A model generated the notes under the pieces. That model saw nothing but the letters and a program-made list of their open reading frames with translations, was not told the DNA's origin and made no database searches. A DNA stretch of 64,000 nucleotides from Rostratula benghalensis (taxonomy: Eukaryota > Chordata > Aves > Charadriiformes > Rostratulidae). Positions 1 to 10,800 of this stretch are shown in pieces. Within the stretch, counting starts at the first letter, position 1. Every line of letters begins with the position of its first letter. A program made the position numbers and the translations under genes. The stretch spans positions 3,787,575 to 3,851,574 of the forward strand of contig VXAI01000028.1 in assembly GCA_013399305.1 (NCBI GenBank), written 5' to 3'.

Positions 1-3000
1 ACATTTTACCCCAAGGTAAAAAACACAGCCAAAAACTGTTAATAAAATGCTTCATTTTTAAGGAACTTTTAAGAAAACTACTGTTAGAAACACAGATTGC
101 AAAATGGGAAATGGGTGCAGGTGGCTTTCCTTTGATAATTTTTACTTACTAATAATAGTTTTCTGTAGCACAAGGACCTCAATTATTCTGCTCCAGAGCA
201 AACAAAACACAGTAATACATCATTAGCTTCGCCAGCTTCTGTTCCCATGCTCTGATTAATTGTAACCTTTCCCGATATTTGATCGTAAATGAAAGAGTAT
301 GAATTGAGAAGCACAAATTAAATTAATGTGTCAAGCCAGCTTGCATAGCCAGTGCTCAAGATAAATAGGACCTAGGCTGATACTCCATCTCAAGGAGAAA
401 GGAAATGTCTGGGATGGACTAATGGCAGCATAAATCGCTAAGAAATGGTCTGGAAGCGAAAGGTAAAAATGATGTTGGTTCTCCTTCAGCTCACACTGGT
501 GCAAGTCCCTGCTGCTGAGGCAAGTGGAAGGAGACCAACACATATCTGTGTATCTATATAGCCATAAAAATGAGGAAAATTAGTATCTATATATTTAATA
601 AGGAACGCCAACAGCAATAGTTTTGTGTTTCCTTTTTGTTTGCTTTAAGAGTGGTTTTAAGTTTTCTCAGTGGGGACCCTCTCCTCTGGCTGCTATCAGA
701 GCACAAGTTTCCTTTGCAAATTAAAAAAAAAAAAGCATGCCTCAATTGCAGGCATGCATCTTTTAGAAGAATGTACCTCTATTTTTCTATTTTTAACTGA
801 AAATACAGAGAAGACTACCCTATTTTTCAGAAGATGAAACAAGAAGCAATACCTGGAAAAGCAGAGCAGACTGAATGAGAAGCCAATACAGTTAATGGAA
901 AGGCTCTCAAAAACTGCACTGGTTTCAAGTCAGGCCTGACACACCACTGACTCTGGGACAAAGGAAGAATCCCATTTGACTTCCCACATAAGATACTCCC
1001 AAATACTTCCCTAACTCCCAGAGGATCTTTAGAAGTACAGAATGGGGATGAATAGGGAACTGGGTGGCAGCTGCCTGCAGAGCATGTTCAAACCACAGGT
1101 TGGTGGGTCCTGTGGTCACGTCTTGTATTCATGATCTCATTTATCTGGACAGAGATCTCATTCTTTCTTCAGACACAAATAGTTTCAGATCTCATGAAAG
1201 GATATTGTTTCTTCTGTCAGGTGGACTGAGGATGTCCCATGTGGGAGAATACTGGGTTGGTTCATCTACCTAGTTAGAGACCTGGTTTCCTGTGATCCCT
1301 GCTTAATCCTCTGGTCTTCCTGATTATGATTTGAGCATTTCAATTTTGGAACAATACAATAAACCCTTAGAAAATGTTCTGACATACCGACTGAAGAATT
1401 AACATCACTATTTTAAACACCAATTCTCTGATGGCAAAAAAAAGGATCTACAAATCCGCAACGGACTAAGTCAGCTAATAGAGCCCAAATTTTCATAGTC
1501 CTCTCTACCGTGCTGCTAAGCTCTTCTGCCTGTAAATACCATCGCTGATGAAAAATTAATCACCTGTGACCATACAGTTTTTCCAGCCTGATTCTATCTA
1601 TTTTAATTCAAAGAAAGTATAGAAATACCATTGTCAATGCAAGTTCATATGAGTTTTAGGAACAAAAAGCTTGACAGTCAGTAGGATTCACTTTATTCCC
1701 ATAGATTTTCCAGGTGCCTTATATTTTTTGAGGTAAGACAGATTTGTAAGTCACTTAAACACAATTAAAATACATGAAAATGTATTTAATAATGGAAAAA
1801 TATATAATGATGGACTAGACCACAACTGACAAGTTAAAAAATGCCATATTTCCCAAAGCCTCTCATTTACCCTACAGCTTATTCTGCTTATTACAACCTT
1901 AGGTCAAATCAGCCAATTTTTCCAAGTTCCCGTGTCACTGCACAATATAATAAAAATACATTCAAACAATTCTAAGCTGTCGAGGACTTGTCAATGTCCA
2001 TGTTTCTTTTCAATCCCACAACACCTCGTTTATGGCTGAAAATGATTTCCTTCGTCACTGCACAGCAGGGTGTCTCTTGATAGCTGATCCAGGAGACTTA
2101 TCTAATAGAAACATGCAATGGAACAAAAGACAAAAAAAAAAAAAAAGTAGTAACAAAAGGCAACGCGTGCTTCTAGAGAAATAGTAAAAGCTGGTACATA
2201 GTGGCCAAACTAGGACTGATGTACTCCAGGGACCAATACTCATTCTTCTTATTGAAAGCTACTCTTGTATGAGGACTCATTTCCACACACTGACTGACAT
2301 GTGCTTTCCTCATTTAGAAGTCTTGTGATTCCCTGTGGATTTGAATGCTCAGTAATTTTCAGCTGAGTAGCTTAAACGCATGTATTGTAGTCAGTCACTC
2401 TCTATTATCTTATACACATGCACATATATATAGCAGCATAGAGACAGAGGTTCCTGCAGTGAATTAGCCTGCAACAGCTCTGGGCAGATTAAAGAGGAAA
2501 AAAAAAAAGCCCAAACTCCACCAATCCCTGGAGGTAACCCAAATAATTTCTATCCCTAGCAATCAAAATGATTCCAGATTTGCAGAAGCAAATAGTCCCG
2601 TGGATGCTCAGCTTGAGATAATTAATGGCATTAACTTTGTAGGAAATACTGGACACATGCAGGGAGGGGGTTTTAAATAAGGCACTCATTACATGAGACA
2701 CCCCAAATCTCCAGCTACTTCTGAAACTTCAAAGCATTTTTTTTTTAGTTGATATTATTAGTAGTATTTTCAACTATAGAGTTATATACTATAAAGGATG
2801 TAGGTACTCCCTATGTCTGAAACAGCTACTTTATGTTTTGACTTAGGAAAAAATAATCAATAAAAGCAAATACTTTCAAGAATGAAAGTCATGATACACC
2901 AGTAGAAAAGACAGAGTAAGTACAGGAAAGCCTGCAGAAAATATAAAAAACAGAGCTGTGAAACAGTGTTACTTAATTTGGAATATTAGTACTAGTAAAT

Positions 3001-6000
3001 ACCAAATTTCTATACGTTGGGGTGACTGTAGGATAAGAACTGCAGGGATACAACATCATACATCTGTCAAGAGAAAGGACTGAGAAAAGTGGTTGAGAAG
3101 CCCTTGGAAAATCATTCTGGTTTATTGTGCACCAGGTTATACGTCTCTGCATTTTGGGTACTGGCAAAGCCTTGGCGAAATAGATGGACTGGCACCAACC
3201 CTCAGCACAGCAAAGGGGGCACTCGGGCATTAAAATTTCTTTTATTTTTGGTTTTGCATGTAAAGCTTTAGTTTTAATCCTCTGAAACTGAGTTTCCTCC
3301 CCAACACTTGATGGTGGTTACAAAGCTGCCATTACAAACATACCCGTGACCGAAGTGTGTTAGGCTGTGGTAGGGCATTTCTACAGTTCCCAGGAAAGAG
3401 TGATCACTGCTCTCACAAATACCCTGTATCCTGATAATTTGTAAAAAATAGTTTTTCCTTTAAAAAAACTCATGCAAAATGGTTTCTAGGTCTCAAAATC
3501 AATTTATCTTGTGCTGCTTACACCCCCGAATATACCAAAAGTGCCTCAGGGAAGGGCTATAGGGTGGTGCCTGACCCAACACAGGTTATTTTGCAGCACC
3601 CAGCGAGGGCTACGGGACGGGCAGTGACCGGCACAAATGGGACCGGGGAGACACACATGCCTGTGACAGCATCACGTGTCACCACGACACACTGCTAAGA
3701 TGGGGGCTCTGGAGCCAACATCCTGCCATAAATCCTCACTGGTATATTCACATTCAACACACTGTTATTCTCTGTAATAATATAAATTGCATTTCTTATT
3801 TTACTTTTAAAGCAACACAGGCTGTGCTGGCTCCCAGGAATTGCTCTATTACCCTAACATTTGTAATAAAGATTGCTTTCCAATGAATGATCAACAGAAA
3901 CAAATGTTTCCTAATGCATTATTAATGACAAGACTCCAATAAGAATATTCCTTAGAATGAAACACATCTTCTGAACTATGAGTGTTTACCAAAAAATGGA
4001 ACAAACCCAGATCATTTGATATGCCAAAATATCTTTAAAATGCAAATAAACATGTCTATAGGTTAACATATCCACAGCAAGCGCCTGGAAGATGAAAATC
4101 ATGCTTGTTCTTGCTGTCACTGTGGGTTTCTACCTTAATATCAGGTTTTGCTCTGTGTCACTCTAACATATAATTCAAGAAAAAATATTTCTATAGTCTA
4201 CAAACTGCAAACATATAGATCCTACTTCAAATTTTTATTCCTTACATATTTTCTTGTCTTCTTCTCCCTCTGCATTGTGCCAAAAAAAGAAAAAAAAAAG
4301 TTTGAAAGTAAATTCTTATCCTATTATATATTGAGTTGCTGTCATGCAATACTCTGCTTCCATAATAAAAATGAGAACAGATCCATGGAAGGGTTTGCTA
4401 GAGCTTGCTATTTATTACAACCTTCAGAATCTGTACCATAAGCTCTTTACGCAGAACACTGGATGTTTATGAAGAGATACCTGCTCAGCCCTCCTCTCCT
4501 TGGATAATCCACAACAATCAGTAATTACAATGAAGTAATTCCTTGATGCTGATTTTTCGACATAAAGGACCTTGCCATGCAGATTTTGTGTTTTGCCACC
4601 TGCAGACAAAAGTTTGGAAGTGATGGGTCTCACCTGCTCTTTGTTTAAATGGGAGAGAAAGGTTGTGGGGAGAATGGAGGCCCTTTATGCTGTACCTCTG
4701 TAACAAATGTGAAAATTTTGAGACCAGCCACAGAAAAGCAAATGAAAACTGTAAAACTGTAATATAATGTAATCTTAATGAAAAAACCCAAAGGAGCTTC
4801 CAGAGGCTTCACTGAGAAAACAGCAGTAATCTGCAAGAGAAGGCAAGATCTTCTCCAAGTATTTTCTGAGAAGTCTTTTTTAATGCAGAGTGTGAGATGC
4901 TGAGCTTGCACAGAGGTGAAGAACTTGGACATCATTTCTCAGGAACCAACAACCCATGGCTGCTATCCTGCCCAGGGAAATGTTGCTGATGCCTTGCCAG
5001 ACCCAGAGCCCTTTTTAAATCCCAGGAAAACACAAATTTAGCATATTTGCATCTGGTTTTTCTTGAAGTTTCAGCAGCAAAAATACATCATGAATTAGAA
5101 AAGAATAATTAAATAAAAAAAAGACATCTCTGCATGCTGACTCTGGTTGCATTCACTGCTGTTTCCAGGGGCAGGGACCTTCAATAATTCAATCACTCAT
5201 TCCTTCCTTACTTTGTTAAAGAACAACTCCAACAAACCTGCTGATACAACTGGGAAATCAGAAGATGAGCAGTGAAAGTGACTGAGAAAAAATGCATTAA
5301 GCAAACAAGTACAGTTATGCTGGGTGGTAGGGGCAAGAGTTAGCACTTAGTTAAAAAGGGACTGCAAAATATGCTGGCTGAGATATGAAATAACTGTACA
5401 GAAGGAGTTCAGACCCTAATGGAAGTACTTTCTTACTGGAACAAAATTATTGTTTTTCGTCAAATAAAATACATTGTCCTACCAAACCTTTCATCTAATT
5501 TTCATCATTCTCCTTTAGATCCTAAATATGAAATAACATAAAACTCAAAAGCTATTTAAGTTAAAAACCCTAAAATGTCACCTTAGGTTTTTCCTCAATT
5601 TTTCAGACAGAGGGTTCAATACATGCCCTGGTGGTTTTTGTTTCAGCCAATCTGAAAATTGTCTGTGCTCTGTGTGGACATCAGAAGTAATTCACTGCAT
5701 GCTTCATGGAGCAATAGAAAGCTTTTAGAAGTATGATTTTAAGATGGTCATGATACTCCAGTTATTGGAGACATGGCAACTGAATGACAGTAACATCTTT
5801 GCAACACATCCCTGTAAGTCAGTCTCTGCACTCCACGCAGGCTACTGGCTGCACCCCGAGCGTCCAGCCCGGCACATGCAATCACGTGCAGTGCCCAGCC
5901 TTGCGTTCAGCCACAACCCCAGTTTTCTGAATTATTTCCAGCTTCTTCAGGATAAAGGCAGGAAGATGTCCTAAATGGCTTTTAAAATGATTATGCACAG

Positions 6001-6734
6001 TAGGCTGCATAATACCTTCTTCCAGTAAAACTTCCTTTTAATACTCTGATGGTAATCAAACGTGTTATTATAACTATTCTTACTCGTTATTACATGGAGG
6101 CTGAATGTTTTAAATGGAAATAACAGTATCTTGTCCCCCCACAGTTCTTACTTGTGGCATGTCCTTGAAAGTAACCAATGCTCAGGATGCCAAAAGCTGA
6201 AAGCTCAGCTCGCCCACGTATGAGATGTGATATGAATAAATCAGTGCAGAGTCCACGTGAGCGGCTTCTCTCTTGCTAGCAAGGGCTCAGGTTGGAAAAG
6301 CTGGATCTGCAGTGGAGCTACCATGCAGCCTTTAGCTACCCATGCTGCCATTTAAAAGCATTAATTCATTCAGTGTATTGATCTATTTGTTAAAAATGCC
6401 AAATATGCAGCTGGGTATATGGAGAAATGATAAAAAGTAAAATTTACTAGGGTAGTACGAGTGTTTCTCGTACAGTGCTTGACTTAATGGAAGGATTTTC
6501 AAAACTCAAAGGAAACTCTAAAATTCAAAGAGCTTCAGACTTCACCCTAAGAGGCACTATCAGACATATCAGGGTTAAACTCACTCCTGGGTATCTGGTG
6601 AGAGTAGAATTGTGGGGACCCAATGCTGTGGGTTTCACACCTCCCGAGATTCATCTTCAAATGCCGTTTATCTGTGCTCTACTGTAGAGCTGTCTCATTG
6701 CAGTCTTGGGCTTTCTAGAGCACTATTTTGGTCC
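1..6734. other. Unique A/T-rich non-coding stretch
   Basis: I find no recognisable gene, RNA gene or transposon in this stretch. Open frames are short, of skewed composition and resemble no family I know. It contains a hairpin at 735-757, a 15-base A run at 2132-2146 and several A/T-rich blocks. The block around 3740-3990 has the mixed, non-repetitive A/T-rich texture typical of conserved non-coding elements. It could be intron or intergenic DNA; the sequence alone does not decide. Confidence 0.6.
735..757. repeat. Short perfect hairpin, 8-bp stem
   Basis: GCATGCCT at 735-742 is followed by a 7-base loop (CAATTGC) and its exact reverse complement AGGCATGC at 750-757. The A run before the left arm can partly pair with the CTTTT that follows the right arm if three bases bulge. 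No family is recognised. A chance origin is possible. Confidence 0.6.
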
Positions 6735-7645
6735 TGATTCAATTATTGTTGGCTTTAGAGACCACTTGGCCAAACTGCACATCCATAAGTCCACAGGGCC
6801 TGGTGGGATGCACCTGTGAGTACTGAGAGAGCTGGCAGATGTTATTGCTGGACCACTCTCCATCATCTTCAAAAGGTCAGGGAGAACAGGAGAGGTGCCT
6901 GAGGACTGGAGAAATATCACTGTGGTCTACAAAAAGGACAAGGAGAACCTAGGGAACTACAGGCTGGTTAGTCTCACCTCCATCCCTGGGAAGGTAATAG
7001 AGCAACTCGTTCTAGATGTCATCTCCAAACATGCTGAAGAACTGGAAGTCAATAGAGATTTACCAAGCATAAATCATGCTTGACCAATGTGATAGCCTTC
7101 TACATTATAACTGGATGGCTGGATGAGGGGAGAGCAGCAGATGTCATCTACCTTGATTTCAGGAAGGCTTTTGACACTGTCTCCCATAATATCCTCATTA
7201 GGAAACTGAGGAAGAGTAGGCTAGATGAGGGATTGAGAGCTGGTTGTGTGACAACACAGGACAGGATATGTGTGACAGGAGTCAGAGGGTTGGAATTAAT
7301 GGAGCAGGGTCAAGTTGGAGGCCTGTATCTGAAGGGTGGGTTGAAGAAGGATGGAGCTGGACTGAACCATTTTTTCAGTGGTTCCCAGTGATAGGACAAG
7401 GGGCAACGGGCACAAGCTGGAACATGGGACGTTCATTGAAATATGACAAAAACTTCTTTATGGTGAGGGTGACAGCACTGGAACAGGCTGCCCAGGGAGG
7501 CTGTGGAGTACCCTTCTCTGGAGATTTTCAAGATGTGCCTGGATGCAGTTCTGAGTCATGTGCTCTGGGTAATCCTGCTTTAGCAGGGGAGTTGGACTAG
7601 ATGATCTCTAGGGGTCCCTTCCAACTCTGACGATTCCGTGATTCA
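6735..7645 (+). mobile_element. CR1 LINE, 5'-truncated and internally deleted
   Basis: CR1 is a non-LTR retrotransposon and the dominant interspersed repeat of birds. This copy begins inside ORF2, in the segment just before the reverse transcriptase core, and keeps RT sequence to about 7335. It then jumps directly to the CR1 3' region: GGATGGAGCTGGACTGAACC, GGACAAGGGGCAACGGGCAC, the segment around GGCTGCCCAGGGAGGCTGTG, and the terminal block GTTGGACTAGATGATCTC plus CCCTTCCAACTCTGACGATT. The end near 7645 is a degenerate octamer repeat (ATTCCGTG ATTC) with no poly(A). The 5' boundary is approximate. The copy is dead: it has stops, frame changes and no second half of the RT domain. Confidence 0.93.
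6742..7335 (+). pseudogene. CR1 ORF2 reverse transcriptase remnant
   Basis: The fragment is split over three frames. From about 6742 to 7060 it reads in frame 1 (RELADVIAGPLSIIF, EVPEDWRN, then NYRLVSLTSIPGKVIEQLV), with an in-frame TGA at 6817-6819. From about 7065 to 7215 it reads in frame 3 ([11 protein letters not shown], then [18 protein letters not shown]). From about 7255 it reads in frame 2 ([18 protein letters not shown]). LDFRKAFD is RT motif A and contains the first catalytic aspartate. The downstream motif with the paired aspartates (FADD-type box) is absent because the internal deletion removes it. It therefore cannot encode an active enzyme. The match rests on known CR1 family motifs read by eye. 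Confidence 0.9.
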
Positions 7646-9912
7646 GTGGGAGCACTCTGACCCTAGAAATAGCTGCTCTCTTCCCTGTTCTCTCCAGTGA
7701 TAGCAGGATGGGAAAAATAACCCTAAATGGTGACAGCACAGTCCAAAAAAGGGGAGAGGGGGAGTGCAGTTGACTCTTTTGAACAAAGGCGATTTTCTAT
7801 TCCCCTCTTCGTAACACAGAAGCTGTTGCTTCTCTCCCTCCCCTATCTCAACAAAACCCAAAGTCTCAGCAAGTTAAACAGCCTCTTCCCCCTTGTTTTC
7901 TGAGATAACACTTGGTAAAGCTGTGCATAGACTGACTTGTACATTATGTGCTCTGAATCTAGCAAAGTTTATGTTCCTCAGAAAAGGAAACACAGAAATT
8001 TCCAAGTTGGCAAAATCTCTGAGGCACTATTTGTAAATCAATTCTAATTTAATTACCAATATATGTATTTTTTTTCAGCTGCCCAACCTTAAAAGAGTAC
8101 ACTCCCGCTGGGATGAAGCAATCACACTATTTAACATGCAAAATCACCACCTACATACCAGCTTATTAACAGGTAGGTTTCTAATTCAGAGAAAAAGATG
8201 AGTTACAGACAAAGCAGAAGAGCAATAATCCAAATGCAAGCAGCTGAAATGCTCCACTGAATTCTAGTCCAGGAAACATAAGAAAAGATTATTTCCCNNN
8301 NNNNNNNNNNNNCACCCACTCCCCCCCCCGTCTTTGCTCCCCCAAGACGGCTTTCCAGTGCCGCTGGCATCCATTACATGTGCAGAGGCAAATGCTTCCA
8401 CACTTGGTAAGAATCAGAGCAAAGAAATTACGGATTGGGGGAGGAACAACTACATTTTGGGGTTTTTTTCTCTTGGCACACTTAAATCTGAACAGTTCAT
8501 GAAGGGAACTCAGTAATAGCTTCCTCCTCCACTTCCATTTTCTGAGCAGAGCCGGGACTCCCTGCAGCTCTTCCACGTCACCCGTTTGTCTTTGGCTCTC
8601 AGTTTGGCCATGCTCTTGCTCCTGTGCCAAGCCAGGGCTGGCTCCTGAAGGACTACCTCCATCAGCTCCTGCCTGTCTTCCCCACACCACTCCTCCCTTA
8701 CCTATTTATGCAAAAGAATCTTCCAACCTCTCTCCAAACTTCACCTCAAACCCAACTTCATACCCAGCTATTACTCCATCTCTACCCTGTCACCTCAGGT
8801 TATCAAGAACAAAGTTAATTCCCTCTCAGTTTTTGACTCCCAAAGTTTGCTGAAAAATAATGTAAGACCAATGAACTGCCCTTGGCAGTACAGCTTCTCA
8901 TGTTAGAGCTAAAAAGGGTTTTCCTTAACATCATAGTGTACTGAAATTAATAAATACCCAACAAGGCCATACAGAGGCAAACTTGGACTAGGTAGGAAAT
9001 ATACACAAATTATTGTTACAAGGACACAGAGTAAAAGCAAAAAGAAACATAAAAGACACTACCAGGTACCTAAAATCAGGACAGAATATTAATAAATTAT
9101 TAACATGGCAGGTTTCAGGACAGGTATTTATCCAATCTGTATCTCTACAAAATCAGCTTTCAAAAATCTAAGACATTAAGCCTTAAAGAATCAGAGTATG
9201 TTATTTTACAGATGAGATACCATCAGTCAATTAAACTGCAGGAATAAAAGTGGGGGTTTAATTCAAGCTTCTCTAGGAAAGAGATTTGTTTGAAAAAGGT
9301 CAATTCAGTCTTCCACTCAAGTCAATCTCTTCTGTTTATTGAAAAAAATCTGTAATGAGAGAAAAAATGATGATAGGCCAAAGCAAAATTTTTCTAAGGA
9401 TGCACCAAAGCAAAAACCTGTGGGTCAGCTTGCTTTCAGCTGGGAGAAATGCCGGCAGAAATTGCAATCAGTCTCTGATTCATACGGATGAATCACGTGG
9501 AGACTATTCAGACTGAGTTATTCTCCGAATTAGCCTAATGAAACACTCTCCCTTAAGAAAGGTAGCAGTACCCAAAACCTCTTCAGCTGAAGTCTGTGTT
9601 TTAAGTTACAAGTCTGGTTTGGAAAACATCCCTGTGGTCGATGAGAGTGGATCCTCAAAGAAGCTATTTCCATTAGTTTGCATTTTCCTCTATAAGTAGG
9701 CAGCTGCCCATCTCTGCCTTCACAGCCCCTTCTCCTCAGCACACTTTCATGCTGTTAATGGTACCATTACTATTTGCATATATTGCCTTTAAGCTTTTGA
9801 CTCACCAATGGTCATTAAGGTCAATGTATTTGTTTCTTTTGCTCTTCTGAAGATTGCTGGCTTTCAGTGGTTTCCCCCCCCCTCCTTCCTTTGGTCCCAC
9901 TGTAACTCATTT
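7646..9912. other. Unique non-coding stretch with a small gap
   Basis: Ordinary A/T-rich DNA with a C-rich block just after the 15-base gap (8298-8312). No gene, RNA or named repeat is seen. Frames running across the N bases are artefacts. Confidence 0.55.
8298..8312. other. Assembly gap (15 N)
   Basis: Fifteen N bases directly before CACCCACT and a run of nine or more C. The homopolymer next to the gap is a plausible reason for the missing bases. Confidence 0.99.
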
Positions 9913-9978
9913 TGGGAGTTGGACTAGATGACCTTTAAAGATCCCTTCCAACCCTAACCATTCTATGACTCTATGATT
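9913..9978 (+). mobile_element. CR1 3'-tail fragment
   Basis: Only the last ~65 bases of a CR1 are present: GGGAGTTGGACTAGATGACC, ATCCCTTCCAACCCTAACCA, then the octamer tail ATTCTATGACTCTATGATTT. This is the usual result of severe 5' truncation at insertion. Strand is set by the octamers lying at the right-hand end. Confidence 0.93.
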
Positions 9979-10489
9979 TCTGAGCTCCCTATAGCAAAGG
10001 AGCAAATGCCAGGCGAGCTGCACACTGTGCTGCCCATCTGCTTCCCACTGGTGCCTTCCTCTTCGCCCCGTGTTGCATCCGCTTGGCATGTATTTTCTGT
10101 GTGTTAAGGCTACCTACCCTGCTGAATCAGAAAACAGGAAGAGCAGCATTACCTCTGACCAGAGACATCACTGTATAGTTTTCTTTAGTGCTAACTGGCA
10201 CCAAACTCTTTTTCCTGACTCAAACTACCAGAGAATGTTGAGCGTGAAACTGTTCATCAGAAAGGTGTGGAACTGCCACGGTGCTGTGACACCCCCAACC
10301 ACATCAGTTCGTATTTATTTGCTGTGACATCGACTGCATTGGAGGGTAACTCTTGGGTATGTTTGTGGAGATTAAAGGTTAGAGAGTCATAGTCCTTCCT
10401 TGTTTGTCACCATACCCCACTGATTCTTCCTCCCATACATTTGAATTAGTCAAGGAGATAAACTCCTCTATAGTTTATGTACAGGTTGT
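9979..10489. other. Short unique spacer between two CR1 tails
   Basis: About 510 bases of mixed sequence between two CR1 fragments in the same orientation. No gene or repeat is recognised. Confidence 0.5.
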
Positions 10490-10695
10490 TTGTAAGGAAG
10501 AAGGTTTTTTATGATGAGGGTGGTGAAACCTTGGCACAGGTTGCCAAGAGGGGCAGTAGATGCCCCATCTGTGGAAACAATCAAGGTCAGGCTGGATGGG
10601 GCTCTGAGCTACCTGATCTAGTTAAAGATGTCCCTGCTGGTGGGTTGGACTAGATGACCTTTAAAGGTCCCTTCCAACTTAAACTATTTTATATG
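10490..10695 (+). mobile_element. CR1 3' fragment
   Basis: About 205 bases matching the CR1 3' region in order: AAGGAAGAAGG...GATGAGGGTGGTGAAACC, TTGGCACAGGTTGCCAAGAG, AGGCTGGATGGGGCTCTGAG, TTGGACTAGATGACCTTTAA and AGGTCCCTTCCAACTTAAAC. The tail octamers are mutated (ATTTTATATG). It belongs to a different CR1 subgroup from the 6735 copy, because it carries the 'GGATGGGGCTCTGAG' variant of the 3' region. Confidence 0.95.
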
Positions 10696-10767
10696 CTCCC
10701 AGCACTTAAGAAAATGACTTTGATGCATGTGCCTGTAGTAAGGACACAAGGGACAGACAATCCCTGT

Positions 10768-10800
10768 AATAAATAAATAAATAAAATTTAAATAAAAATA
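10768..10800. repeat. (AAAT)n-type microsatellite
   Basis: AATAAATAAATAAATAAAA followed by imperfect A/T repeats, about 75 bases downstream of the CR1 tail at 10695. Confidence 0.85.

Noticed and set aside
8289..8690. 133-codon minus-strand frame
   Set aside because: It runs into the 15-base gap and has no recognisable domain.
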